Assembly (NCBI GenBank): GCA_030704615.1
Contig: CM060733.1
Span: 58,774,001 to 58,838,000, forward strand
Length of the DNA: 64,000 nucleotides
Source of the DNA: Takakia lepidozioides
Lineage: Eukaryota > Streptophyta > Takakiopsida > Takakiales > Takakiaceae
Reading direction: 5' to 3'
Below the pieces are notes generated by a model, which did no database searches, was not told the DNA's origin, and saw only the letters and a list, made by a program, of their open reading frames with translations. Below are positions 52,807 to 64,000 of the stretch, one piece after another (position 1 is the stretch's first letter; every line of letters begins with the position of its first letter). Made by a program: the position numbers and the translations under genes.

Positions 52807-53241
52807 GTGAGCCTGGATCCTGGATCGTTTAGCAACCCCAAGAACCCAAAGATTCTAATGTCTGTACCTGCCCTCAGAATCCCTGGACAATGGGGAGGCA
52901 CCGTAGCTATCATTCGCAAGGGACTGCCCGACGCTGCCAATATGGATAGCCAATTGACCTCCACTTCCAGGCCTGCTAATCTGGTGCATGATGTGAGGTT
53001 TCTCCCTGCCCATCCATCGAAGGAAGAATTGAAGGAAGGAAAGATTGAAGAGAGAGCCAGGGCAAGATTACATGCACTCATAAGTTGTAATACTTGTTGC
53101 ATCAGCAGATGCCAACATCTAGCCTTAGAGGCTATGCAGAAGATAATCCCCGCAAATAGGATAAATATGAACTGCCAAAGAGCTATACCGATGCCATGCA
53201 TTAAATGCCATATGTACTATTACAGTATCCTTGTGGCATAG
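52807..53241 (+). other. Unassigned open frame (possible exon or gene remnant)
   Basis: Open for 144 codons, with the first ATG at 52858 (MSVPALRIPGQWGGTVAI). The segment FLPAHPSKEELKEGKIEERA reads like real protein. No family is recognised, and the opposite strand is also open here (53201-52776), so coding is uncertain. Confidence 0.25.
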
Positions 53242-56200
53242 AAATAAATAAACTTTCTACCACCGTCAGGAAGTTATGGGATAAAAGAAGGTTGGATACA
53301 AGAAAGTTGCCCCCTCAGCAAGCAGCTCAAATACTGTTAAAGATGTAGACTTCTCTAAGTTGGAGAGCCTCATGTAGATCTGTGGCCCCAAGCATACCTG
53401 GTCATCACAATGACAGACTTCAGCAAGGGATTGGGTGTCCCAGAATAGGCAAAAGTATCGACTGACAGTGAAAAAAGAGATCCAATTCAATCTCAATCTT
53501 CTCCTTCAGTCATCTCTTGCACAAGCAGTCAGACGCTCTAGGTTTGCCCCATCTAAAGTCTCTATCCACAAGCTACATGAGCCCACCCTCACCTTCACAA
53601 TGTTCGCAGAAGTAAAGGGAGATGGAGTTGTCGACAAGTAATTGGTCTGAAAGATTTTGATGTCGTGGAGTTGGTCCAAGAAGGTGTCGTGACAGCACTG
53701 CAGCTTTGTTGTGACATTTGCAGGTTTGCAGGTCTGCTTCACATGGAATTCCATCAGCCCGTCTAATAAGCTTTTTGCGGTGATGTTTTGTTCAGAGATT
53801 CCCGGACCTTCAGGATTTTGTGGCAGTAGGGATGCGATGGACAAGCCATGTTGTTCCAAGATCCAAGCGTATCAACAGGTCTGTAACCCAGCTTTGAGCC
53901 TCATTGAGGTTGTGAGAGCACAGACTGACAACCACTTGGAGAGGAGAGTGCGCAAGCCTTGTCAAAAAGATTGTGACTCAAAGTATGGTTTCAAGTTCAA
54001 GCAAGTAAACTTTGAAAAGAAATAAACTAAATTTATCCTCAGGAGGCCCAAAAGGTCTCATGAGACAGAAGAGAACAACAAAGAACTATAGAAAAATACA
54101 TTCGAAGTAATTCCCAACTGCAAGCGTTTACAGTGTGCATAATCGGCACCAACCCCAGACCTCGGGCATGCAGGTGAGCTGCTAAGCGGTCCACATTCGC
54201 ACAGCTGAACAAGGACGATGGCGAAGAAGAAATGTATTACATCCCATGGATGTCCAGAGAAGGAAAATTAGATTCTTAGTATGGGAGAGCATGTACCTTG
54301 GGCACCCAAGTCCGCGCTCCTTCACACCGTTCGCGCCCATACTGGACTTGTTTGATTCAAATTTTCTTCTTGAATTTAAATTCAAATCTCAAAATTTCCT
54401 CCTACAACGTTCATGTCTTTTTTGAGATCTCCCCCCCCCCCCCCCCTACTCTCTAACATTCAAAACATTTTTATTTATTTATTTTTGAAACATTTTGAAA
54501 TATGATAATTTCCGCGGTTGAGTACATTGGAATGTTAAGTCTCAATCAAAAGAATTTATTTCTATACTTCATTTTCAATTCATATAATTCTACTCTTTTA
54601 ACAATGAATATGAATCCTTTAATTCATTTTTAAAGGGTTGGTGGTGCTTCTACATGATTAACTATCAAAGATTTTATATGTAGCCTCTGTAAATTTTGTT
54701 ATGTTTTTATGTTTTAATTTCGTTTTCAAATTAATGAATTGAATTAATTGAAAAAAATCATAGATGTGGTTAATGTTATACTAAAGGACGAAGGAAAAAA
54801 ATAATGAGTATTTTTGTACTTTAGAGAAACTTACTATATGAAAATACTGAAGGATATATATATACTAATGTTGTTCGTAACGTGAATGTACTCCATGCTC
54901 TTTTTTTTACTCGTGATGATTTTAGCCAATGAGATAAAATCTAAGAATAAAATATAAAAATTGGTGGGCTTTCTAAGCTAAATATTACATGTGACCATTG
55001 GAGTTGTGGAAGCTTAAACATATGAGCTTTAGGAGTTAACTATTAATTCCAAATTAATTCAAATTAAGATATCAGCATACTAAAGAATGTAATTGCAGCC
55101 TTTGGTAGGTTAAATAGACAATATAAACCACTTCAATTACACAATATTTGAATCATGTGATAAAATATAATCATGAATGTTGTTTATTTTTGGAAAAGTA
55201 AACACATCATAATGTTACAAAATGATGTATAAATACATGTTAAGGTGCATGTATTTTGAAGTGATTATCAATGTGATGTATGCTTATATATTATTTTTAA
55301 AAATAATAATTAAAAAAAACTTTACAATGGTATATTATAATGATAGAACATTTAATTAAGTACAATAGTAAATGCTATAGGAATTCTATAAATTGATTAT
55401 TGTACGAAGTTTATATTTAATGTTCTAAATATTATATATGGTGTAGTATAATATACTAAAATATGACATATATATATTATAAGGTATTATAATAAATAGG
55501 ATGTGTTTTGTAAGACCAAACAATAAATGAAAGACTCTACCATTTTGCATAGTTGAGAGGGCGCAGACAATAAGGGAAGGGGAACCAGAGACAGTGACAA
55601 AAAGGGCTAAAAGCAACTGTAGATTAACTATCTGTAATTGAGTTTGGACGCTTTCGTGGAGGGCAATGTTATAAGGTCCCTTCTTGGGAAAACTTAAACA
55701 ACACATGAAACAATTGAATTCAGAGGTCAAGATAATATGGTAAGTCACCCTCTCAAACAAGTGCTGGAGCTCGGGATGCACTAAATCGCTCAGTAGAATG
55801 GTACTCAAATATGGTCCTCCTCCGGCCTCCTATTCGTCCTCAAGTCTCCCACTTCATGGAGTGCTTCCTCTACGTCTTGCCTCACATGGCCACAAGGCCT
55901 TGAGCTAGGACTATCCCGCTCTCAACTATGCTTGTTTCTTCTATCAGAGAGCCATAAGCTCAACCCTCTAGGATCTAGCTCCCTCAAGCTCAAAACTAAC
56001 TACACAAGCAAGAGACCAAAGCAAAGAAATGAGTCTAAATGAAGAACAAGAGGAGCTTGCTCTTCTTTTATGGTGTTTTTGGGGCCTCTTAAACTAGTGA
56101 AGGATAGTCTTAAACTATTATTTCCTACGTGAGTCTATAATTTAAAAAGGATAGAACACAATAAATTAATAACCTTGTATGGAAAACCTTGGAGATAATG

Positions 56201-56855
56201 ATAAATGTGGTTTTTTCATCCATCCAATGGATGACCAGTTGGCGCTAGGTTGTCTTTTCATCCATCCAGCTTTCAGATCGAAATTCCCTTTTTCATCCAT
56301 TGGATGAGCTAGAATTCCATTTAATCGCCTTTCGCGAATGCCTCCGGCTTGATAATTTGATGTCGTCTGTCATCACTTCCATAATTCATCAAACTTGGTG
56401 ATACATTATAATTAGATGCCCCGTAGCTGCCCGTAAATTCTCAAGGGAATCTAGGAAGAAAAGCCAATCTTTTTGTTGGTTTCCATGGTTTCGTCATACA
56501 TGCAGTCCGCCGCTTCCTGGCAGTTAAAATACTGGTGGTGCCCCAGTCTTTAGCCAGTCGTCTTTTATTGTTTCGAACTAGTGCATGTTGTCGCTACTGG
56601 TACCGAATTGGCAGCCTAATTCGTTGTCGATGCAGCGTCTTACGGTCATTTTGATGCCAGAGCTTGTCTCCATGGTCGTCGCAGACATAATCTATGTTCC
56701 TACGTATTTTACCAACGATTTCTAGATAACTCGCAAACTGCCTTGCTTTGGCAGCTTTGGCAGTACAATGCCTAAACTATTTGCCTTAAGATCAAAAACG
56801 ATCTGAAAAGAAATTTGTACCAATATATGCATCTATAGTTGGGCAGAATTTCTCT
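53242..56855. other. Mostly noncoding, with strongly AT-rich part 54450-55560
   Basis: A minus frame at 53859-53506 has no recognisable domain. A 17- to 18-base poly-C run lies near 54430-54447. From 54450 to about 55560 the sequence is very AT-rich and has no coding signal. Confidence 0.5.
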
Positions 56856-57167
56856 ATGTTGAGGACCTTGTTACAAGAGGGTATGACGTTGGATTTTTTT
56901 TATTACCCGGCTTTAGGGCATGAGCTACGTAAGGAGCTCATCTTGTATCTCACAGATTCATATATGAATGATGCTAGGAACACATCTGCCCACATCTTTT
57001 GCAAATTCATAGAGAATTCTGTTATCGGAGGTGGTGTGGCATCGGTACCAAAAGTTCGAGAGCTTTTCGATTACCCTGCAGCAGAGCTCATCCTTTCTCC
57101 ATCGTTGAAACATGATTTACTAAAGATGCTCACCAACCTCATCAACCAGCAGAGATGGTACGAATGA
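56856..57167 (+). other. Unassigned 103-codon open frame
   Basis: Begins with ATG (MLRTLLQEGMTLDFFYYP) and contains GHELRKELILYLTDSY and ELILSPSLKHDLLKML. Composition is protein-like, with probable amphipathic helices, but no family is recognised. It ends at TGA just after QQRWYE. It could be an exon of a larger gene or a transposon fragment. Confidence 0.35.
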
Positions 57168-59284
57168 CACACTCGTTTTCTATGTAAATCTTTTCCCTGA
57201 AAGATATTCTTATGAAGAAAACCTGGGGAGCTGACGAGGCTGAAGGGGGAGCTGACGATGAAGCATCAACATCATCGGGCTTTAATGGAGATGATCTGCC
57301 TGGTGAAGTACTTTCGAAATTTTCTGGTAGGTAGTCATTGATGTAGGCTGGATGACTTAAACCTTCTAAGTCTTATTTTGTCTTGGTTTATTTCCTTGTG
57401 TGGTAATTCTTGATGTTGACATTACTTGATAGCTCTGAGGACGATTCTCTGTTTTTGTGGAGCTCTGGCATCGGGAGTACTTTGTCTCTCCGTATGAAAA
57501 TTTTGCTTAATCTATGTTTTTGAAGCTAAGCTTCATGGCCTCTTTGGGTGAAGTATTAGGATTTGATGCACTGTGAAGGCAAGGCAACATATGTAGATGG
57601 ATTTTTTGCTTACATGTATAATGCAATAATAGTCAATCATGTTCTGGAATTGCAGTTGCTGACGTACGTATCACATGATACATCCAAAGTGGTTATTCGT
57701 AAAGAACAGGCTGCCACTTAATTGGTTTTTTAGGACAATTTCTCCAGAGTGATCGACTAACAAATAGCAGCTCGAAGATCGTCTGACCCCAGTTCGATTA
57801 TGTATCTGTTGGAATCAGATTTTCGCAAAATAGTACATGAGGAGCTTATGCACCGTTTTCGAAAAACTGCATTGAAGAATATTCCAAGCTATTCCAAGCC
57901 ATGGCCAGGATTGTGCACCTCCAGTGACATAGTCAGTTTCAAATTTCAGCATTGTTGGCTTAGTGGCTGTTGTAATTTTTTCCTTGAATTCCTCAAGTTA
58001 GCGTTTCTATCAATTTTTGCTCACGTTTTGTCATCCGGAAGGGAGAGCTTGTTTATCATCTCAGAGTCTACCGTTTTCAGTGTGAGAGAACTCTTGTTGG
58101 GTAATATTGTAACAATCAAACCTAGTTGACTACAAGGATGACTTACATAGATGCAGGAGATACTGAGGAGCTGCAACAAATATCTTTTGTCTTCTGTGAT
58201 GTAATCTTTCTTTTTGCAGCACTAAATGATTTTCATCAAAATCAACTGATAAGTTGTGTTGCAAAAAGCCAATTGTTCTTCAGAAAGATGAATGGTTGCA
58301 TCAGTCAAGTGGCTTAATCCACTATGCTATGAAGCCCATATTTCAGGGCAAACCTTGTTGAAGAGTAGGCTTACAAAACCTTCGAGTAAGAGCTAATCAC
58401 CAACTGGGCTCTTGATCCGGAAGGTGGATGACCAAAAGCATCTTGCCTCACAAAATTGGGTTACTTCATGCATAATAATTATAATATTATATTCAATAAT
58501 AATAGTATTGATTTAGTGAGTAGAGTTGTGAACATATTTTGACCCTAGAAGAGCAACGACGCCGATAGGCCACAGAACCAAGCAATTGAAACGCGAGGAG
58601 GCAGTGGCTAGTGACTGGGGCATGTGCCATGCAGAATTGAAACTTAGCGTTGGCTTCATGTGCTTTCTTATGCTACATAGCCAACAATCCAATATTCAAC
58701 TTCTAAAAGACGTCCACCGTTTTTAGATCAAATCATGAGCTTTCAATAGGCGGAGGTGACAAGGTTGGATCAATTTTGAACCTTAGGTGGTGGGGCTGGA
58801 TCAGCAATACTAGCGACATATCCGTGTGTTGAAGGGCGCAGTTGTACACCATGACTTCCTTAGATTTTGTGTCGGACCTCTACACAAAAGAGAACACACA
58901 GTCACCCAACAGGTAAAACATGACACCTTGATATACATATGTGAAGCTTTAAAAAACCTTCTCTTGTCATTGGCTCGGGCAAAATTGTTGGTGTTTATGG
59001 GGCAAATCTGAATTTTTACCAGATGGATACTATAACATTGACCTTGATCATGTCATCAAGGCACCACACCCTTTACTTGCTTGTAATGTAGAGGTTTTCA
59101 AAGATTACAGAAATTGGGATGACTTGGTCGGCTCGACAATTCTATGGAACTTCAAGTTCTTGAACATTGTGATGATGTCTTGATGATGTTGATGTCTTGG
59201 CATGAGAATGTGCCTATTGGATATGGTTGCACAGCAGAAATTTGAACTAACTACATCTCTATGACGCATATGATAAATTGGATT
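57168..59284. other. Noncoding, no assigned gene
   Basis: Short frames at 57800-58129 and 58826-59011 have no recognisable domain. 58440-58520 is AT-rich. Confidence 0.45.
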
Positions 59285-59360
59285 TTATTTTGTTTTTTTG
59301 TTTTTGGATGAACAGGGGACTGTGCCCTGTGATTAACTTTATTTGGGATTATTAGAGGGG
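59285..59360 (-). mobile_element. LINE 3' tail fragment, antisense (family A)
   Basis: On the minus strand it reads AATAAAGTTAATCACAGGGC, then ACAGTCCCCTGTTC, then an A-rich run. It matches the tail at 37254-37330 closely, and the LINE tail at 30877 more loosely. Confidence 0.6.
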
Positions 59361-59583
59361 AAATTTTTGATAATTCCATTATCAACAATGTTGTCATATT
59401 TTGATACCATGTAATCTTTGCAAAACAATGTTTTGTACAGATATCAAAACTGCTGGCACTGATTGATATAAAAAATATTTTGAGATATTACAAAAAGTTT
59501 ATTAAATAATATATTACCTAAAAAATGATATATTTTTACTCTAGTACAGTAAATTATAGTTATTAAAAAATAAATGTCTCATT

Positions 59584-59619
59584 AATTCACAGTAAAACTC
59601 TCCACCCTAATTGGTGTGT

Positions 59620-59654
<35 letters not shown>

Positions 59655-59890
59655 TAATTGTTTGTTTCACTAGGGTGCATGGAATTCTATAAAAGTGTCA
59701 CTATTTCACAATAAAACTATGTAACCTAAATAGTGAAATGGTATAAATATAAAATATATATTTCACTATATATAGTGATTTCCATTTACTAAACCCTAGA
59801 TTCATCACTCATTCATAATAAACCCCTACACCCTAAAAGTGTATACTCTTTGATATAGCGTAGTTGTTGTTTGCCTCACTACTTACAGTC
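59584..59890. repeat. AT-rich imperfect repeats with (TA)n core
   Basis: Three diverged copies of a unit containing CACA-TAAAACT..ACCCTAA followed by TA-rich sequence start near 59584, 59703 and 59812. The first contains a (TA)n tract at 59622-59652. No gene is present. Confidence 0.6.
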
Positions 59891-62800
59891 AACTATTTTA
59901 CTAATTATAGTCATAATATCATAGAACCAATAACCATACTACTAAAAAATTTATAAATCCACCATTCAATGAATTTTATAGTACTTCATTTAACTACATA
60001 TTGTAATATTATACCAAAAATATTCCATAGTCTTACCAACGTGAGAAAAAATAAATACTACAATTAATATATTTCTAGCATTTCAATGTATATTCACTGG
60101 TCCCAATTACATCTGATCATGATAAATGTATTGATAATCACTTAACCTACTTTATTGCAATAAAAGTACTTACACATCCTTGACGATGTGGATTTCACTG
60201 TTCCATTCACTATCAGAACATGTGAGAACCGTTTGACTACTTGTTGAAACAACTTGACCGATGTAACTAGGCGTCAGACTTGTTTGACTGTGGAGGGTGA
60301 GGCTAAAACTGTCACAAACAACTAGAAAAACAGTCAAATGGAGAGTCAAAAAATACATATCATGTTGTAGTATATAATTAAGAATATTCTATTTGGACAA
60401 ATGTCCCACCCAAGGTTTTTTTTTTCATTTAAGAACTTGAGCCATGTTGGTTCATGGCTGGCCTATGAGGAAGATCAATTGGCGACTCTGTGGCATGTGA
60501 TCTCGAACCGGTGGCTACTGTCAAGAATGTTTGATGAGTTTTATGCGAACTCGACTCATGTAGTGTTCGGTTTGTGGGAGCGACAAGGGAGGTAATTTTT
60601 TTCTGAGTAACAACGACACTGGATATTGCAAAGCATGTGGTTGAGCAAAAATACCCTCCGGAGGAATTGACCCTCAGCCACAAAGACTCTGCCCACTGCA
60701 GCACAAGGCGGGACCTACACAAGCAAACCACGTTAGTGTACAAGAACAATCATAAATGAAAAAAACACCTGGAACACCTTAAAAGTTTCATGCAGATTAG
60801 AACAAGGCAAAGAAGCCATGGAAACAAAGGCAACCAGCCTAGCACAACTCTCTCACATGGATACAATCCATTGACAAATATGACTAGTCTTGTCCAACAT
60901 CAGCAATTCTGCTCAAAGCCTCATGTGCCAATGCAAGAGGCGGTGCATGACACGGATACTAGGCGGATAAGCAAAACCTAAGAGTTCCCTCCATAGCTCG
61001 ATCCCTTGGCGAAAGCGGAAAGAGTTTGAACCCAAGGCTTTGCTCCTTGCGTTGGCAGGGTGGTAGGATTTCTAGAAATCGATAGGCAAGATCATCTGGA
61101 TCTAACGAACCCGAATGACATGTGGCTCTTTCCCTATGCGACAGCTATACAGGCGGTGTTCTCATTGCAGCAACATGATGGCATTAGGGAGGGCAGTAAT
61201 GCGAAACAGTGTCATATTTTAACCCATAATTCCTTTGTAGATTTTGTGAGGCCAGTTTCTTCCTTGAAAAGTGACGAAATTTCGCGCATAAAAAAAATGC
61301 TGGTCCCACCAAAACCAATAATGTATATATGGGACTATTGAATTGTATTGGGTTTACTGTTTTTAAACTACCTAGTCATAATATATTTTCAAGTAATGGT
61401 TCAATTACAAAAATAAATAAATAATAAAAATAAACTTGTATTGGTGAAGCCTTAATTACGTTATTAGTCATTTATTTTGCACACAGTATAATTTTTTTGA
61501 CATGATTCTTATTCAATTGTATCCCAATACCTCAATCCAATTGGATCTAAGATGGAATTCTCCATGTTTGATGTTTTTCAATTTGCCACATGTATTGCTA
61601 AACAATTGCCCTTGTTTCTTGATCAAAACAGCCGCCTACAGTATGTCATCCTAGTTAGAACCCACAAAGATGGGCTGAGAAAGGAAAATTATATTGTAGG
61701 GAAGTATGCCTAACTGTAGACACCAAACAAACAAAGAACACTCCAGCCCACTAACACCTTTCCCATGCATGTTTTCCAATCTTCACAGATATGAGTCAAT
61801 GACAGTGGTCACTAAATACTCGACTGCCTTCACGAGAGACTTGCAAATAAAAATTAACACATACTTTTATAAAATTCTTATAATTACATGCGTGAAGAGG
61901 TGAGAGACCCCATTATAAGCTGAGTTGGTTGTGCTTTGTAAGCTACCAATCAAACTTAGTTACGCATGCATAAACTTAATTATTGAATATAATTGCATGC
62001 ACTAAAATTTCAGAAATACACTTGTTGAAACCATGATTCGGCACAAGTCCGATCTACGAAATACTACTCTGATTGTTGCATTCTCAACAGCTGCAAGTTT
62101 CAGGAGGATCATCCACTTTACATTCAATAGGGATAATCATATTTGTGTATATTGGGCCTCTTTTGTGAGCAATAAGCACCTCATCTTGGTGCTGAATCTA
62201 CTTCGAGGCAGGACATGTAATGAGACTCCGTCTAGAGGTAGATCGGACTTTGATAGCCGTGGCATACTCGATGTGGAGTGCAATGACAAAAGCTACCACG
62301 ACCAATATGATCCGTATAATTCCATTGAGGCGCTCCATGCTTTCGGGGCAAAATCTCAAGTGAATGAGGTCTTTTGTTTCTCGAAGCAAATGAAGAGACA
62401 ATGACAATAGATGGGATGGGAGAAGATGAGATATATACTCTCAATAAACTATAATTGTATACTATTGGACTTATTACATATTTAGAAATTTTGTTTTTGT
62501 TTTTGTTTTTTTGAACAACCATCAACTAGGACAAAAAGGTTGGCAGGTTATATATAGCCTGAAATTAGCTTCACCGGATTTTTTTACCTGCTAATATATG
62601 ATAAAAATAACACTATGCATTTAGTTCAAAACACAATGTTATGACCAAGTTTAACCCTTAACTTCTCACCATGTACGTTTTGTCACTCCCAAAAACTACT
62701 ACCCCTTAGAAGACAGGTGGGAATGCCCACCTACCAACATTCATTCACAAAAATTGACCATACACGTATATACCTACCTGGCCTCTACATCATCTCTCCG

Positions 62801-63369
62801 AATTTTAGGGAAATTCACCGTTGAATTTGAGAGATTATAGTGTTTTTTTTTTAGCATTTTGTTTTGTTTTGTTTTGTTTGGAAAAAAGTATTTATTTGCA
62901 TTGACCCAGCATGTTGAGGGATTTTTTTGAATTTTCCAAAAGGGTATCCCAAACTTTCATAATGTATGGTGCAAAGGCTAAGTGTATGCCAAATTTCTCA
63001 TCAAACCAACATTTTATTGCATATGCTGCTTTGTATGTGTTCTGGTGAGGGTTGACATAATTACCATCCCTAAGAAGCACATTCAGACCTGAAGCTTTCG
63101 TCCAAAACATGCCATCCCAAAAACCATATTGCACAAATCCCTTTGGTGGGAGGGGTTGTCTTACAATACCCATAAGCAGTAGGTACAATCAATTTTGGTA
63201 GGATCCATCGAAAAAAATCAAAATTCAAATAGATTGAAGTCATTGGCCCGAGAATGGGTTACTCCAATAGACACTTCAAGCAACAAATAAAAGGGTCAGG
63301 CTATCCCTTACCCACAACTTTGAAACTTATCCTAAGTAGGAGCTAAAGTACACATCACATGAGATATGG
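59891..63369. other. Noncoding stretch with short unassigned frames
   Basis: AT-rich near 59890-60170 and 61340-61500. Frames at 60401-60595, 61060-61341, 62033-62404 (+) and 63188-62892 (-) have no recognised domain. The last runs toward T-rich sequence at 62840-62890, which could be the antisense poly-A of another retroelement. Confidence 0.4.
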
Positions 63370-63399
63370 ATGTCTGACTTTTGCAATTTTGGGGGACGA

Positions 63400-63645
63400 G
63401 TGTGGCCCAATGAAGTGTTTCAACTTTCCAATCAACTCCCCTCCACCCAACAAATTTCTGACCCACCCATCATGGGATTGGGCTACAGGTGGAGTCTTGA
63501 CTTTGTAGGGCCGTTGTCATTGACGATGCGTCCCTGTAGAAAAATGTGGAGGTCGTATGCCTGCTCCAAACGATATGCAATCAATTGGAGCACGTGTGCA
63601 TGCCCAAAAGGAATGAATGTCAAAAAACTTCATTGCAAAAGTTAG
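63400..63645 (+). pseudogene. Ty3/gypsy integrase fragment
   Basis: The translation contains GYRWSLDFVGPLSLTMRP, the start of the catalytic core of plant Ty3-type integrases (usual form: W-x-L/M-D-F-V/I-G-P). What follows does not continue as integrase, so this is a short broken fragment unrelated in position to the element at 1-3010. Confidence 0.55.
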
Positions 63646-64000
63646 GATGGTTCCTCCAAACTGCACGACCTGAAATGGGTCACATAGGAAGTTATAGGTT
63701 AAGTATCTACCACCAATTGTAGGAAAACCAACAATTTCAAATTTCATCCTATTTTTATTTTTAATATGTATGATTTTGCCAGTTTGGGATTATACCAAAA
63801 TTAGAAAGAAGAAACGGAGGGAGCGATGTGAGCTCTGCGTTTCGCGGTGAGAGAGGCTGTGAGAGAGAGAGTCGTTCAACGGTTCCCTGCCCCATACATC
63901 CTTGCTTTTGAGCTCCTCAAGCACCAGGTCACAGCCTGCAAGTTCTAATTGCTCAGTCCTGCTAAAGACGATTACAGAGAGCTATTAATCATTCAAAACA
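63646..64000. other. Window end, no assigned gene
   Basis: Moderately GC-rich with a GA run near 63862-63870. It may be the 5' region of a gene that begins beyond the window. Confidence 0.35.

Noticed and set aside
62892-63188. 98-codon minus frame ending near T-rich sequence
   Set aside because: Suggestive of a retroelement 3' end, but no recognisable RT or zf-RVT motif, so not called as a LINE.

Overview
The window is nuclear DNA of a land plant. Split genes with GT-AG introns encode four proteins typical of plants: a mitochondrial FTSH4-type AAA protease, an HDA9-type histone deacetylase, an XS-domain (SGS3-family) protein and a plastid ABC1K3-type kinase. They are joined by a D-34/SMP late-embryogenesis-abundant (LEA) protein. 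Between them lie decayed plant retroelements and DNA transposons. The kinds of elements present, especially an R2-like non-LTR element, hint at a non-seed plant (fern, lycophyte or bryophyte), but the sequence alone does not settle this.

Layout. 1-3010: decayed Ty3/gypsy pol on +. 3923-7400: PIF/Harbinger transposon with 25-bp inverted ends and a TTA target duplication; both of its genes are disrupted. 7757-9477 (-): four-exon LEA gene, with ABRE and DRE cores and short tandem repeats upstream. 11007 to about 16004 (-): FTSH4-like gene, whose last intron holds a 179-bp SINE-like insertion. 16005-18240: spacer shared by the divergent FTSH4 and HDA9 genes. 18241-23567 (+): complete 14-exon HDA9-like gene (432 aa). 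24553-28658 (-): three-exon XS-domain gene (1171 aa) with an unusual long repeat-rich N-terminal region.

30877-46172 is a repeat-rich block. It holds a 5'-truncated LINE, a 395-bp tandem duplication, a 131-bp tandem duplication, a 30-bp palindrome, PPR gene fragments, and (41445-45641, -) a degenerate non-LTR retroelement. That element carries a reverse transcriptase, a CCHC knuckle and what looks like a restriction-like endonuclease. 46173-51243 (+): complete 14-exon ABC1K3-like gene (701 aa) with one GC-AG intron. 51244-64000: mostly noncoding, AT-rich in 54450-56000 and 58440-60170, with a LINE tail, a (TA)n tract, a Ty3-type integrase remnant and a few unassigned open frames.

The genes are ordinary dispersed nuclear loci, not an operon. 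Three of the products act in organelle or chromatin maintenance (mitochondrial inner-membrane proteolysis, plastid lipid and redox regulation, histone deacetylation). The XS protein points to an RNA-directed silencing or RNA-binding role. The exon sets for HDA9, ABC1K3, LEA and XS each sum to a multiple of three, which supports the models.
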